A DNA stretch of 64,000 nt from Humibacter ginsenosidimutans (GCF_007859675.1 NZ_CP042305.1:2728001-2792000); one strand, 5' to 3'; numbered from the stretch's first letter, positions 16,672 to 25,220 are shown. A program made the numbers and translations. The notes: a model not told the origin generated them from the sequence alone.

Positions 16672-16702
16672 TGAGACGTATCTGTCTCAGTTTGAGATCT
16701 CA
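16672..16702. promoter_or_regulatory. candidate TetR operators
   Basis: Two dyads between the ABM-like gene and the TetR gene: TGAGAC-N6-GTCTCA (16672-16689) and the perfect 10-bp palindrome TGAGATCTCA (16693-16702). Both use the same TGAGA/TCTCA half-site, as expected for a shared repressor site. Confidence 0.65.
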
Positions 16703-16751
16703 TTGTCGCTCGCCGATACACTGAGCGCAACGGCATCCGGAGATCGGCGAC

Positions 16752-17318
16752 ATGGCCAAGGGCGAGACAGCACGCGCACGCACGTCAAGCGCGATCATCG
16801 ACAGCGCCGCCACGATCCTGGCCGAGCGGGGCGACGCCGCGAGCATGGATGACATCGCTGCGGCCGCCGGGATCGGGCGCGCGACCCTCTACCGTTACTT
16901 CGCCTCTCGCGACGAGCTTCTGAACGCGATGGGCGCGGCCAGCGTGCAGGAGCTCGCCGCACGCATCGAACAAGCTCACCTCGACGCGGTTCCGGTCGAT
17001 GAAGGCATCGCCCGCCTCGTGCGCGCCATTCTCGCCACCGGCCACAAGTACGTGGCGATGAACGCGGACAGCGCGCGATACAGCGCGGCGTATCCTGACT
17101 TCGACACCAGAGTGACCGAGCCGATGCGCGCCCTGTTCCGCCGCGGGATCGCAGAGGGCTCGCTCAGAAGCGACCTCCCCTTCGAGTTGCAGATCGACCT
17201 GTTGTCTGGGCTCGTCAAGGCCGCGCTCGACGGCACGACCAGCGGCCGCTCGGGTGTCGAAGAGACCGCCGCGGCCGTCGCCTCGGTCTTCCTCGAAGGG
17301 GCCGGCGCAACGCGCTAG
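16752..17318 (+). CDS. TetR-family transcriptional regulator
   Basis: 188-residue repressor. The N-terminal domain contains AAAGIGRATLYRYFASRDELLNAM, a typical TetR recognition helix. The C-terminal domain is helical and of usual length. ATG at 16752 follows GGAGATCGGCGAC. It is divergent from the ABM-like gene and probably represses it and itself through the TGAGA/TCTCA dyads. Ligand unknown. Confidence 0.87.
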   Translation: MAKGETARARTSSAIIDSAATILAERGDAASMDDIAAAAGIGRATLYRYFASRDELLNAMGAASVQELAARIEQAHLDAVPVDEGIARLVRAILATGHKYVAMNADSARYSAAYPDFDTRVTEPMRALFRRGIAEGSLRSDLPFELQIDLLSGLVKAALDGTTSGRSGVEETAAAVASVFLEGAGATR

Positions 17319-17396
17319 CGCGATCTGAATACGGCATCCACGGGTGCCGCCGTCGCACGAGCCGGCGTCGCTCGCTCTCGTCCTGGGACGATTCGC

Positions 17397-18617
17397 CTAC
17401 GCGCGAGCCTCGGCGAGCGCCGGCCCGTGATGCCCGCGCCCGCTGGCGAGAAGCGCGACAAGGGGTACGAGCACCCGCGCCTGCAGTGCTCGCATGACGA
17501 ATGCGTTGAGCCGGATGGCGAAGGTCGTCTTCGGTGCGACCATGCCGATCCGGCCGGGGAGGAGCTTCTGCGCCGCAGTAGCCCTCGGCCGCATGGCCGA
17601 CTCGAAGGATTCGAACGCGGCGGCGACCCGCGCCGCCGCCGGAATGTCTCTCACGTCGTGCCGACGCAGCGAGTCCGCCAGCCGGCTCGCGCCCACGAGG
17701 GCGAGCGCGGTGCCGAGACCGCTCAACGGGCTGGTGCACCAGGCAGCATCTCCGATGAGCACAACGCGGCCCTTCGACCAGGCCTGATCCATTCGGATCT
17801 GGTCGTAGGTGTCCAACGCGAAGTCCGGAGCGATCCGGGCCGCAGCGAGAAACTCGTCGGCTCGCCATCCGACACCGGCGAACGCGTCATCGAGCACCGC
17901 GAGCTGCGCCTCGCGGTCGCGCGGCACATCCTCGGCGGCGAAGGTCATTCCGATCTCCTGGTGACCAGGATGCCCCGGACGCGCCGTGAGCCCCCGTCGC
18001 CCCGGCTCGTTGTACGAAAGAGCCCACCCGTCGAGCGCCGGAGTGTCGGCCTGCTCCCGCAGCGTGAACCAGGCGTGTGCGAGCCCGAGCGGCTTGCGAT
18101 ACCGCGACTCCGGTCCGAAGTGGATGCCGCGGGTGCGGGAATGCGCACCGTCCGCACCCACCACGAGCGCGAACCTCTGCCTCCCACCCGATCGGAATCG
18201 CACGTCGACGCCGTCAGCACCGTCCACGATCTCCTCGATCGTGTCGCCGAAGCGGTGCTTGACGCCGGCATCCTTCGCGGCCCGGTGCAGAACGGCGGCC
18301 AGATCCGATCGAAGCAGTTCTTCCTTCGAGATGAGCCCCTGCCCGTCGAACGCCTCGACGGGCATCTCGGCCAGGCGGCTTCCGTCGGCGCGGATCCAGG
18401 CGATGCCGCGCTGCGAGATGAGGTGCGCCGATGCCGAGTCGATGAGCCCGAGGTCGACCAGAACCTCACGTGAGTCGCCGCGGAGATCGACGGTCTGTCC
18501 TCCGGTACGCAGCGACGGAGCCAGTTCGACGACGGTGACCTGCCATCCGTCGCGGGCGAGAAAGACGGCGAGGGTGTCGCCGGCTATCCCGGCGCCGACG
18601 ATGAGCGCGTGTGTCAT
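17397..18617 (-). CDS. FAD-dependent monooxygenase (aromatic hydroxylase type)
   Basis: 406-residue flavoprotein. The N-terminal GAGIAGDTLAVFLARDGW is the FAD-binding dinucleotide motif, VVGADGAHSRTR is the DG motif, and GDAAWCTSPLSGLGTALALVGA near residues 275-300 is the second FAD site. This is the PHBH-like fold used on aromatic substrates or antibiotics (TetX-like proteins belong here). Divergent from a TetR gene with a clear operator between them, so substrate-induced expression is likely. Confidence 0.88.
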   Translation of the reverse strand: MTHALIVGAGIAGDTLAVFLARDGWQVTVVELAPSLRTGGQTVDLRGDSREVLVDLGLIDSASAHLISQRGIAWIRADGSRLAEMPVEAFDGQGLISKEELLRSDLAAVLHRAAKDAGVKHRFGDTIEEIVDGADGVDVRFRSGGRQRFALVVGADGAHSRTRGIHFGPESRYRKPLGLAHAWFTLREQADTPALDGWALSYNEPGRRGLTARPGHPGHQEIGMTFAAEDVPRDREAQLAVLDDAFAGVGWRADEFLAAARIAPDFALDTYDQIRMDQAWSKGRVVLIGDAAWCTSPLSGLGTALALVGASRLADSLRRHDVRDIPAAARVAAAFESFESAMRPRATAAQKLLPGRIGMVAPKTTFAIRLNAFVMRALQARVLVPLVALLASGRGHHGPALAEARA

Positions 18618-18627
18618 GAGATCTCCT

Positions 18628-18651
18628 TTAATGCATTGTGTGTTGCATTAA
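18628..18651. promoter_or_regulatory. TetR operator, 8-bp inverted repeat
   Basis: TTAATGCA (18628-18635), eight-base spacer, TGCATTAA (18644-18651): perfect arms. It sits ten bases upstream of the monooxygenase start and about 55 upstream of the TetR start. A further half-site TAATGCA occurs at 18672-18678, next to the TetR gene. Confidence 0.75.
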
Positions 18652-18704
18652 GGCTAGAGGCGTTGCCACGCTAATGCAACTTCAACTGCGCTAGAGTGGA
18701 CCAC

Positions 18705-19283
18705 ATGCCCGAGGTCACCGGCTCAAGTCGTCCAGGTGGACGCACCGCCCGCACTCGCGAGTCCGTGCTTGCCGCCGTGCGCCAACTGCTCGCCGAGCAG
18801 AACGCCGAGGTCACCGTGCCCGCCGTCGCCGCCCGCTCGGGAGTGCACGCCACCACGATCTACCGCCGGTGGGGAACCCTGGAGTCACTGCTGCTCGATG
18901 TCGCGGTCGCCGACACCCAGGCATCCTCACCCGTGCCCGCCACCGGAGACCTGCGAGCCGACCTCACGAGCTATGTCGCTCGATTGCTGACGAGCCTGCG
19001 GGGGCCGGGCGCGCTGGGCATGCTCAGGGCGATGCTCGCCGCCGTACGCACCGCCGATTCCGCCATGGAGATCGTCGACTTCGTGCAACCGCGCGTCGAC
19101 GACTTCCAGGCGATGCTGGACGCCGCCGAGGTCACCGCCATCGACGGTTACCGGCTCATCGAGATCGTGCTCGCCCCGGCCTACCTGCGGGCTCAACTCG
19201 GCATCCCGCTCGACCCGGCGACCGACGGCGAACGGCTGGTCGACACGGCGCTGGCCGTGGTCGAACGCGATCAGGCCGAATAG
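18705..19283 (+). CDS. TetR-family transcriptional regulator
   Basis: 192-residue repressor. The HTH reads VPAVAARSGVHATTIYRRWGTLESLL (about residues 38-63); the TTIYRRW form is typical of the TetR_C_11-like subgroup. ATG at 18705 is preferred over GTG at 18696; neither has a strong ribosome-binding site, so a leaderless transcript is possible. Divergent from the FAD monooxygenase and likely to bind the TTAATGCA dyad. Confidence 0.86.
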   Translation: MPEVTGSSRPGGRTARTRESVLAAVRQLLAEQNAEVTVPAVAARSGVHATTIYRRWGTLESLLLDVAVADTQASSPVPATGDLRADLTSYVARLLTSLRGPGALGMLRAMLAAVRTADSAMEIVDFVQPRVDDFQAMLDAAEVTAIDGYRLIEIVLAPAYLRAQLGIPLDPATDGERLVDTALAVVERDQAE

Positions 19284-19320
19284 CGAGCCTGTCGGCCGCC
19301 GCCGCGCCGCGGCACATCGG

Positions 19321-20769
19321 TCAGGCGACGTCCGGTCGTGTCATCAGCGGAGCCCGCAGGTGCAGGAGAAGATCCGAACTGGTCAGGGGAACACTGGTCC
19401 AGACCGCTGACGCGACTCTCCGCTCCGCGTCGATCGTCAGTCGCACGTGGTGCGGGCTCGTGATGACGTAGATGTCCGCGACGAAGATGTCGCCACGCCA
19501 TCCTCCGCTCGCGCAGAGAGGGCGCCCCAGCGGAGAACTCTGCCGCCATTCGCGGTGCCCGACGTCGATCTGAAGGAGGGACCCGAACCGGATGCTCCAC
19601 CCTGCGTCGGAAGGCTCCAACCGCACCGTGGTGCCGTCGGGCAGCGCCGAGCCTTCGAGCGAAGCGTCGAGCGCCGCCGTCGCCGAACGCGCCCGATCGT
19701 GCGTGCCGGGCACGAGCGCGAGCGAGAGAGCGGCGAGCCGTGCGGCCAGCGCGACGTCGTCGTCATCGTCATCCGGCGCGCCACCGACGCGATCGATGCC
19801 GGGCAGCAGGCAGTCCCACACCGCGTCGAGAACGTCTTGCGCCTGCCCAACGGTCTGCTGCGCCGAGGTCACCACGACGACGAGGTCGTGGGAGGGAACC
19901 ACGATGCAGTGCTGTCCGAACGCGCCGCTGCCGTGGAAGCCGTGGCGCGACATCCAGATCTGGTAGCCGTACCCGCTGAGATAGTCAGCACCGTCGGCGC
20001 CCTCGACGTAGTGGCGGCTGCGGATCTGCGACCGGGTCGCGAGCTCCACGTAGTCGCGTGAGACGAGCTGTCGACCACGCCAGTCCCCGCCGCGCAGCAA
20101 GAGCTCACCGAAGGCGGCGATCGCCTCGGTCGTGAGGTGCAATCCGTGAAACCCGAAGGCGGCGCCTCCGCCCACTCGGTCCCAGTCGGTGTCGTCGACA
20201 CCCATCGGTCCGAACAGTCGCTCATCGAGGAACTCCGGCAGGCCGCGCCCCGTGACGCGCTCGACCATGCGGGCGAGGATGAACGTGGTCGAGTTGTCGT
20301 AGTAGTGCTCTGTTCCTTCGACCTCGGTGAACGGCAACCGGAGAAAGCCCCGCACCAGGTCGTCCGGTTCCAGCGCCCAGGCACCCTCCAGGCTGTCCGC
20401 GAGATGACCCGTCGTCATCGACAGCAGATGGTGGACCGTCAGCCGCCGAGCCTGATCCGAGACATCGACCGGAACGTGGTCGGGCAGCACGTCCACGACC
20501 GTGCTGTCGAGGGACAGCAATCCGTCGTCGATCGCCATGCCCACCGCGATCGACGTGAACGACTTGGTGAGGGAATACAGAAGATGCGGACGCTGCGCGG
20601 AATAGGGATGCCACCACCCCTCCGCGACGATGTGCCCGTGGCGCACCACCATCGCCGAGTGGCACTCGATCGACCTCTCTTCCAGCCGATCGAGCAGAAC
20701 ACCGACGGCTCGTGCCGAGACTCGCTCGGCGGAGGGAGCGGATCGGGGGAGAAGCACACGCTGCGGCAC
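19321..20769 (-). CDS. serine hydrolase, beta-lactamase/class C family
   Basis: 482-residue protein of the AmpC/esterase VIII family. The catalytic SxxK is S66-L-T-K69 (LLYSLTKSF), and the second motif YYDNS lies near residue 156. About 130 C-terminal residues after VTSAQQ form an additional beta-rich region. No signal peptide is visible, so it may be cytoplasmic and act as an esterase or D-amino-acid amidase rather than a beta-lactamase. Convergent with the TetR gene (37-base gap). Confidence 0.85.
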   Translation of the reverse strand: MPQRVLLPRSAPSAERVSARAVGVLLDRLEERSIECHSAMVVRHGHIVAEGWWHPYSAQRPHLLYSLTKSFTSIAVGMAIDDGLLSLDSTVVDVLPDHVPVDVSDQARRLTVHHLLSMTTGHLADSLEGAWALEPDDLVRGFLRLPFTEVEGTEHYYDNSTTFILARMVERVTGRGLPEFLDERLFGPMGVDDTDWDRVGGGAAFGFHGLHLTTEAIAAFGELLLRGGDWRGRQLVSRDYVELATRSQIRSRHYVEGADGADYLSGYGYQIWMSRHGFHGSGAFGQHCIVVPSHDLVVVVTSAQQTVGQAQDVLDAVWDCLLPGIDRVGGAPDDDDDDVALAARLAALSLALVPGTHDRARSATAALDASLEGSALPDGTTVRLEPSDAGWSIRFGSLLQIDVGHREWRQSSPLGRPLCASGGWRGDIFVADIYVITSPHHVRLTIDAERRVASAVWTSVPLTSSDLLLHLRAPLMTRPDVA

Positions 20770-20818
20770 CCGAGAACCCTAGCGACTGCGCGTCACCTGG
20801 TGCGCACGCGACTCCGCG

Positions 20819-21370
20819 TCAGTGCAGCACCACGCGAAGTTCGTCCTCCGTGAGCGCTCGGTTCGCGTAGACGAGCCGGATGGCCGCGGCATCCGGGTTG
20901 CCGGCGTCGGGACCGCGGTACACGAGCGCGAACCCGAGCTTGGACGCGACCCGCGCCGAAGCTCTGTTGTGCTCGAGCAGAGACGCGACCACGGGAGCGT
21001 CGGGATGCATGCGGGTCGCCCGATCGACGGCCTCCCGCGCGACTTCGGTCGCGTAGCCGTGGCCGTGCTCATCCGCGGCCAGACGGTAGCCGAGGTTCCA
21101 CACGCCGCCGTCGAGCAGAGTGCAGCCCCCGTAGCCGATGACGCGTGAGGAGTCGCGAAGGCGGATCACCCACGGTCCCAGCCGCGCTTCATCCCAGCTC
21201 CGCTGCCATCGCGCGATCAGCGCTTTCGTCTGCGCGATGTCCGTGTGTCGACCGCTCGGGAAGTGGCCCCAGACCCGTGGATCGCTGCCGATCTCGAACA
21301 GCTCCCCGGCATCGTCGGGCTCTGGGCGGTCGAGCGCGAGGCGCGCGGTCTCAACACCTGGCACGAGCAT
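20819..21370 (-). CDS. GNAT-family N-acetyltransferase (RimJ/RimL type)
   Basis: 183-residue acetyltransferase of the RimJ/RimL/Acetyltransf_3 group. N-terminal LVPGVETARLALDRPEPDDAGEL is the family opening; EHGHGYATEVAREAVD is the acetyl-CoA loop and NRASARVASKLGF is the usual helix. ATG at 21370 chosen; the open frame extends far upstream without a site. Single gene between a hydrolase and an epimerase-like gene. Confidence 0.83.
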   Translation of the reverse strand: MLVPGVETARLALDRPEPDDAGELFEIGSDPRVWGHFPSGRHTDIAQTKALIARWQRSWDEARLGPWVIRLRDSSRVIGYGGCTLLDGGVWNLGYRLAADEHGHGYATEVAREAVDRATRMHPDAPVVASLLEHNRASARVASKLGFALVYRGPDAGNPDAAAIRLVYANRALTEDELRVVLH

Positions 21371-21438
21371 CGACACTACGCGTAGCGATCGGAACTCGAC
21401 CCGACGGCCGATCCGGCCTCCGCGCGCGCCGGTGATCC

Positions 21439-22260
21439 CTACGCGACCTTCGCGGAACCGTGCCCCGCACGCCCGGCCTCCGCACCGCCGCTGCCCTCGT
21501 GCACGCGCGCATCGAGGAACTCGCACCAGGTCCGCTGCCCGCGCTGGGCGGAGTCGCCTGCGAGGTTGTCCCCGTCGCGGTAGGCGCGGCCGACGACTCC
21601 TGGGATCCTGATCGGCAGTCCCGCGTGACGACGGCGACCCGTCGTCTCGGCGTAGACGTCGGCCAGCTGCCGGATGTCGAGCACGTCGGGCCCTGCGAGG
21701 TCCGCGACGCGCCCGGCGGGGTCTCCGAGGGCGAGCTCGACGAGTCGTGCGGCGACCTCGTCCACGTTGACCGGCTCGAAGCGCAACCCGCCCGGAGCAG
21801 GCAGGAGCGGGAGCTTCGCCATGCCGCGCACGAACGGGTACACGAACTCGTGCAGCTGGGCGACGCGCAGAACGCTCCACGGCACGCCCGACTCGGCGAG
21901 CGCCCGCTCCGCTTCGGCCTTCGCGCGGAAGTAGCCGATGGGCATCCGATCGGCGCCGATCACGGAGATGAGAATGAGGTGCTTCGTGCCTGCCTGCCTC
22001 GCCGCTGTCGCCACATTGCGGGCCGCAACGTCGTCACCCTTGGCGCCGCCCGCGAGGTGCAGCACGGCATCCACGCCGTCGAACGCCTCGGCGAGTCCGC
22101 TGCCCACCACGGTGTCGCCGGCCACATGGTGAATCCCGGGCTCGTCCGCCCGAGGATGCCGCGAGAGAATCCGCACATCGCGTCCCGCCTCCCGTAGCAT
22201 CGGCACGACGCGGCTGCCGATGGTTCCGGTTCCGCCCGTCACGAGCACTGTTGCATTCAT
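21439..22260 (-). CDS. NAD(P)-binding atypical SDR/epimerase (COE-type partner of ECF41 sigma)
   Basis: 273-residue NmrA/epimerase-like protein. The N-terminus VLVTGGTGTIGSRVV is the Rossmann glycine motif; VLHLAGGAKGDD and SVIGADRMPIGYFRAKAEAE are typical of NAD(P)H-dependent atypical SDRs. The last 40 residues are Gly/Ala/Arg-rich. It is divergent from an ECF41-like sigma factor; ECF41 factors are known to sit beside carboxymuconolactone decarboxylase, oxidoreductase or epimerase genes and control them. A consensus-like promoter (22312-22338) points at it. Confidence 0.87.
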   Translation of the reverse strand: MNATVLVTGGTGTIGSRVVPMLREAGRDVRILSRHPRADEPGIHHVAGDTVVGSGLAEAFDGVDAVLHLAGGAKGDDVAARNVATAARQAGTKHLILISVIGADRMPIGYFRAKAEAERALAESGVPWSVLRVAQLHEFVYPFVRGMAKLPLLPAPGGLRFEPVNVDEVAARLVELALGDPAGRVADLAGPDVLDIRQLADVYAETTGRRRHAGLPIRIPGVVGRAYRDGDNLAGDSAQRGQRTWCEFLDARVHEGSGGAEAGRAGHGSAKVA

Positions 22261-22276
22261 GGTCTTCGTCCCTTCG

Positions 22277-22303
22277 TGTCACAAACGAGGACGCTCCCTC
22301 GTC
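22277..22303 (+). promoter_or_regulatory. ECF41-type promoter of the sigma factor gene
   Basis: TGTCACA (22277-22283), 16-base spacer, CGTC (22300-22303). This matches the -35/-10 described for ECF41 sigma factors as I recall it. It predicts a start near 22310 and a 28-base leader carrying GAGGAG before ATG 22338, so the sigma gene is probably autoregulated. Confidence 0.75.
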
Positions 22304-22311
22304 GACACCCT

Positions 22312-22338
22312 GACGATCGACATCGAGGAGATGTGACA
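22312..22338 (-). promoter_or_regulatory. ECF41-type promoter of the epimerase gene
   Basis: On the minus strand: TGTCACA (22338-22332), 16-base spacer, CGTC (22315-22312). It has the same element and spacing as the plus-strand promoter and points at the epimerase start (22260). Its -35 overlaps the first base of the sigma gene. Confidence 0.75.
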
Positions 22339-23204
22339 TGACGGAGAAGAGAATTCTCGCCAGGCGGTTCGAGACCGAGCGTCCGCGGCTTCGCGCCATC
22401 GCCACGCGACTGCTCGGCTCAGCCGCGGACGCGGAGGATGCCGTCCAGGAGACGTGGCTGCGCCTGGAGCGCACCTCGGTCGACGACATCGAGAACCTGG
22501 ATGCCTGGCTCACCACCGTCGTGTCGCGCGTGAGTCTCGACATGCTGAAGGCGCCGCGCCGCGCGCGTGAACGCTCGTGGCAGGTCGAGGCGTGGCGAGA
22601 CGAGCCCGTCGCCGTCGCCGCCGATCCGGCCGAACTCACCGCGGAGAGCGACCAGGTAAGCGTCGCCCTCCTTGTGCTGCTGGAGCGACTCGGCCCCGCG
22701 GAACGCATCGCGTTCGTGCTGCACGACGTCTTCGGGCAGTCCTTCGAGGAGATCGCGGTCGTGCTCGATCGGTCGCCTGAAGCGGCGCGCCAACTGGCAT
22801 CCCGGGGCCGACGGCGAGTGCGCGGTGCGGACGAACCGGCCCGGCCCAGCCGCGAGCAGGGCAGACGCCTGGTGGAGGCGTGGCTGGCCGCCGCCCAGGA
22901 TGGCAACATCGGCGCTCTCCTGGAGCTGCTCGACGACGGCGCAGTGCTCCATGCCGACTACGGCTCCAGCACCCAGGTCGTGGCCGGGGCTCAGTCCATC
23001 GCGGAACAGGCTGTGCTCTCGGCCAGGCTTGCCGCCCACTCGAGCCGCGTCTTCATCGATGGCCGACCCGGCGTCGCCGCCGTCCTGAACGGTCGAGTCG
23101 TGTCGATCATGGCCTTCGACATCGATGACGGCCGGATCGTCGGCCTCGACGTGCTCGCCGACCCGAAGCGCCTCGCCTCGCTGGACCTGAACACGATGCG
23201 GTGA
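22338..23204 (+). CDS. ECF41-like (SigJ-type) RNA polymerase sigma factor
   Basis: 288-residue extracytoplasmic-function sigma factor. Region 2 spans RRFETERPRLRAIATRLLGSAADAEDAVQETWLRL; region 4 spans LGPAERIAFVLHDVFGQSFEEIAVVLDRSPEAARQLASRGRRRV. A 120-residue C-terminal SnoaL-like domain follows, the built-in modulator of the ECF41/SigJ group, which lacks a classical anti-sigma factor. The WLPEP-type linker motif of typical ECF41 is not conserved. GAGGAG lies before the ATG. Divergent from its likely target epimerase. Confidence 0.88.
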   Translation: MTEKRILARRFETERPRLRAIATRLLGSAADAEDAVQETWLRLERTSVDDIENLDAWLTTVVSRVSLDMLKAPRRARERSWQVEAWRDEPVAVAADPAELTAESDQVSVALLVLLERLGPAERIAFVLHDVFGQSFEEIAVVLDRSPEAARQLASRGRRRVRGADEPARPSREQGRRLVEAWLAAAQDGNIGALLELLDDGAVLHADYGSSTQVVAGAQSIAEQAVLSARLAAHSSRVFIDGRPGVAAVLNGRVVSIMAFDIDDGRIVGLDVLADPKRLASLDLNTMR

Positions 23205-23218
23205 GTGCCGGACCCGTT

Positions 23219-23848
23219 CTAGCCGCCGATGCCGAGCATGGTGCCCGGCGCCGGCGTGGCGCACACGGAACTGCGGGCCTCGGCGAACGCATCCGCACGG
23301 ATTCCCGACCCGAACCCGATCGACGTGACCGTGAAGATCAGCGCTTCGATGGATTCCGGTGCGGGCTCGTCCACGACGGTTCCGCCCGGCACCTCGGCGT
23401 TGCTCTCCTGCGTGTCCTGAATCACGCCGGTCACCCTCATGCCCTGGCTCGCGTGCGCCCTGAGCCAGGCGATCGCGTCGCCTGCCGACGTGTTCGGCAG
23501 CGTCCAGTACCCGACGGCATCCGCCATCGGCGTGCACCACATCTCCGTGCCCGTATCGTCTGCGACACCGGCCGGCCTGGTCTTCGATCTCACCGCGTCC
23601 GGCGGCACAGCCGCGCCGGCCAACCAGGAGTCCGCCTTGTGCTGCGAGGCCACGTCGACGGGCTTCGTGGCCGGGTCGATCGGAAAGCTGGGGGGTGCCT
23701 GCCGCGTCGCAGACGGTGTGGATGCCGCTGCCACCGGCGCCGCATCGGCGCTCGTCGGTGAGCTTGTGCACGCCGTCAGCATCGGTCCGATCGCCAGCAC
23801 AGACACCACCGCGGCTAACCCCGCGTACCGCGCACGTCGTTGTCTCAT
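23219..23848 (-). CDS. putative lipoprotein A (paralogue of the 24540-25220 product)
   Basis: 209-residue protein with a lipoprotein signal peptide: basic MRQRRAR, a hydrophobic core and lipobox LTAC. The mature part shares a pattern with the product of 24540-25220: AWLAGA.VPP, W(W)C.PMA, YWT, WLRAH.S.G, and a terminal S.CA..PG. No enzyme motif is seen. It is probably anchored outside the membrane. It forms a same-strand set with a membrane-anchored protein (23997) and the second lipoprotein. Confidence 0.72.
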   Translation of the reverse strand: MRQRRARYAGLAAVVSVLAIGPMLTACTSSPTSADAAPVAAASTPSATRQAPPSFPIDPATKPVDVASQHKADSWLAGAAVPPDAVRSKTRPAGVADDTGTEMWCTPMADAVGYWTLPNTSAGDAIAWLRAHASQGMRVTGVIQDTQESNAEVPGGTVVDEPAPESIEALIFTVTSIGFGSGIRADAFAEARSSVCATPAPGTMLGIGG

Positions 23849-23996
23849 CGATCCGAGACTCTACATTTCGTCACGGCCGCAGAGCTAGTCCTCGGAGGTC
23901 CACCGGGCGATCTGGGCAATGATCTTGCATCTGGAGGCGTTCGCCGCCACCAAGCGGTCCAGAGCAGCTCCCTCTCCGTCTGACGGCAACATGATC

Positions 23997-24509
23997 TCAG
24001 TTCGATGCAGCTGCGACCTTGTGTCGAATCTCGTCGTAGAGGGAGCGGGTCTTGGCCGCGGACTGATCGTTGAAGATGACGGGGCCGTTCTTGGTGTCGA
24101 GATACACGAACGGAGGCACGGCGGTGTTCACGTAGATGGTCATCGCCGTGCCGTTCGAGTCGAAGTCGCCTCGAAGCTGGGTGCCCACTCTGTCGCCGAC
24201 GACCTTGACCAGATTCGGTGGCATGGCGTTCTTCAGCGCCACGTTCGTGATGTCCGTGAAGGGGATGGTCTCGCCCGACGCCGCAGCGATCGTCAGGCTG
24301 GTGTCGGAGATCGTGTACGCGGGCGTCTGTTGGCTCCCGATCAGCGCGACGATGCCGATGCACACGGCGACGACTGGCACGACGATCCGCAGCAGTCCGC
24401 TCTTGCCCGCAAAGCGATGACGCCAACCGGATTCCTGCTCACCGCGACCGTCATCATCCGTCGAGGGCTTGATCGCTGACACCCGGCAAAGATACCTCTG
24501 CGGCGACAA
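23997..24509 (-). CDS. single-pass membrane protein, possibly PH-like domain
   Basis: 170-residue protein with a hydrophilic N-terminus of about 37 residues, one membrane segment (LLRIVVPVVAVCIGIVALIG) and an extracytoplasmic part rich in short strands (TISDTSLTIAA, IPFTDITNVALKN, MTIYVNTAVPPFVYLDTKNGPVIFN). The pattern resembles bacterial PH-like domains, but I cannot confirm it. It lies between two paralogous lipoprotein genes on the same strand, which suggests joint function at the cell surface. No known role. Confidence 0.65.
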   Translation of the reverse strand: MSPQRYLCRVSAIKPSTDDDGRGEQESGWRHRFAGKSGLLRIVVPVVAVCIGIVALIGSQQTPAYTISDTSLTIAAASGETIPFTDITNVALKNAMPPNLVKVVGDRVGTQLRGDFDSNGTAMTIYVNTAVPPFVYLDTKNGPVIFNDQSAAKTRSLYDEIRHKVAAASN

Positions 24510-24539
24510 GCATCGACCGAGTCTGGCCTATCGCTCAGA

Positions 24540-25220
24540 TCATCCTCCCGCAGTCATCAACTGCTGCCCGGGTCCGGCGGTCGCACACGCCGAGTTGGTG
24601 GACAGAACCGCGAGCTGAAGGTGGATGACCGCGGAGTCGTTGCCCCAGGTGGCGAGGTTGAAGGTCATCCCCTCGAATGCGGTCGGGGAGGGGAAATCGT
24701 GCACATAGTCGTTCGTGGCATCCGGACTCGGCGTCTCCAGCGGCGGAGGGTCGACGACCGTCAGTCCGTTGCTGGGATGCGCGCGCAACCAGTTCGCCAC
24801 CTCGACCATGGTCATGCCCGAGACCGTCCAATACGCCTCGCGTTCGGCCATCGGTTCGCACCACCAGCCCTGCTCCTGATCATCGATCGCAGTCCCTGGC
24901 GGCGGCGACTTCACCAGCGTCGCCCCAGGCGGCACCCGCGCGCCGGCCAACCAGGCCGCCGCCTTCGCCTCGGATGCCGCATCCGCCGTCACGCCGGGGC
25001 GCGGCGAGGGAACGGTCGGGCCCGCAACCGCACTCGGGCTCGGTGGGACCATACCGATCTGGGTCGGCGCGGGCGGAACCGGGACATCCGCGCCGTGAGC
25101 CTGAGAGCCGACGCATCCCGCCAAAGCGACACAGACGGCAACCGCGGCCGGCACGGTGGCCACACCTCGCCACGGCGCAGCCCGACGAACACGACTCTTC
25201 TGGTCGCCCCTGCTGATCAC
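24540..25220 (-). CDS. putative lipoprotein B (paralogue of the 23219-23848 product)
   Basis: About 226 residues with a long basic N-region, a hydrophobic core and lipobox VALAGC. A Pro-rich linker (VPVPPAPTQIGMVPPSPS) leads into a domain parallel to that of lipoprotein A: KAAAWLAGARVPPGATLVKSPPPG, WWCEPMA, YWTV, WLRAHPSNG and SACATAGPG. GTG at 25220 is chosen to avoid running into the WYL regulator gene; a start at 25265 is possible. Function unknown. Confidence 0.7.
   Translation of the reverse strand: MISRGDQKSRVRRAAPWRGVATVPAAVAVCVALAGCVGSQAHGADVPVPPAPTQIGMVPPSPSAVAGPTVPSPRPGVTADAASEAKAAAWLAGARVPPGATLVKSPPPGTAIDDQEQGWWCEPMAEREAYWTVSGMTMVEVANWLRAHPSNGLTVVDPPPLETPSPDATNDYVHDFPSPTAFEGMTFNLATWGNDSAVIHLQLAVLSTNSACATAGPGQQLMTAGG

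Noticed and set aside
17319..17396. Terminator between TetR and FAD monooxygenase genes
   Set aside because: Only a five-base CGGCA/TGCCG stem is visible, too weak to call.
19321..20769. Calling the serine hydrolase a beta-lactamase resistance gene
   Set aside because: It has SxxK and YxN motifs of the wider family but no signal peptide and an extra C-terminal region; esterase or amidase activity is as likely.
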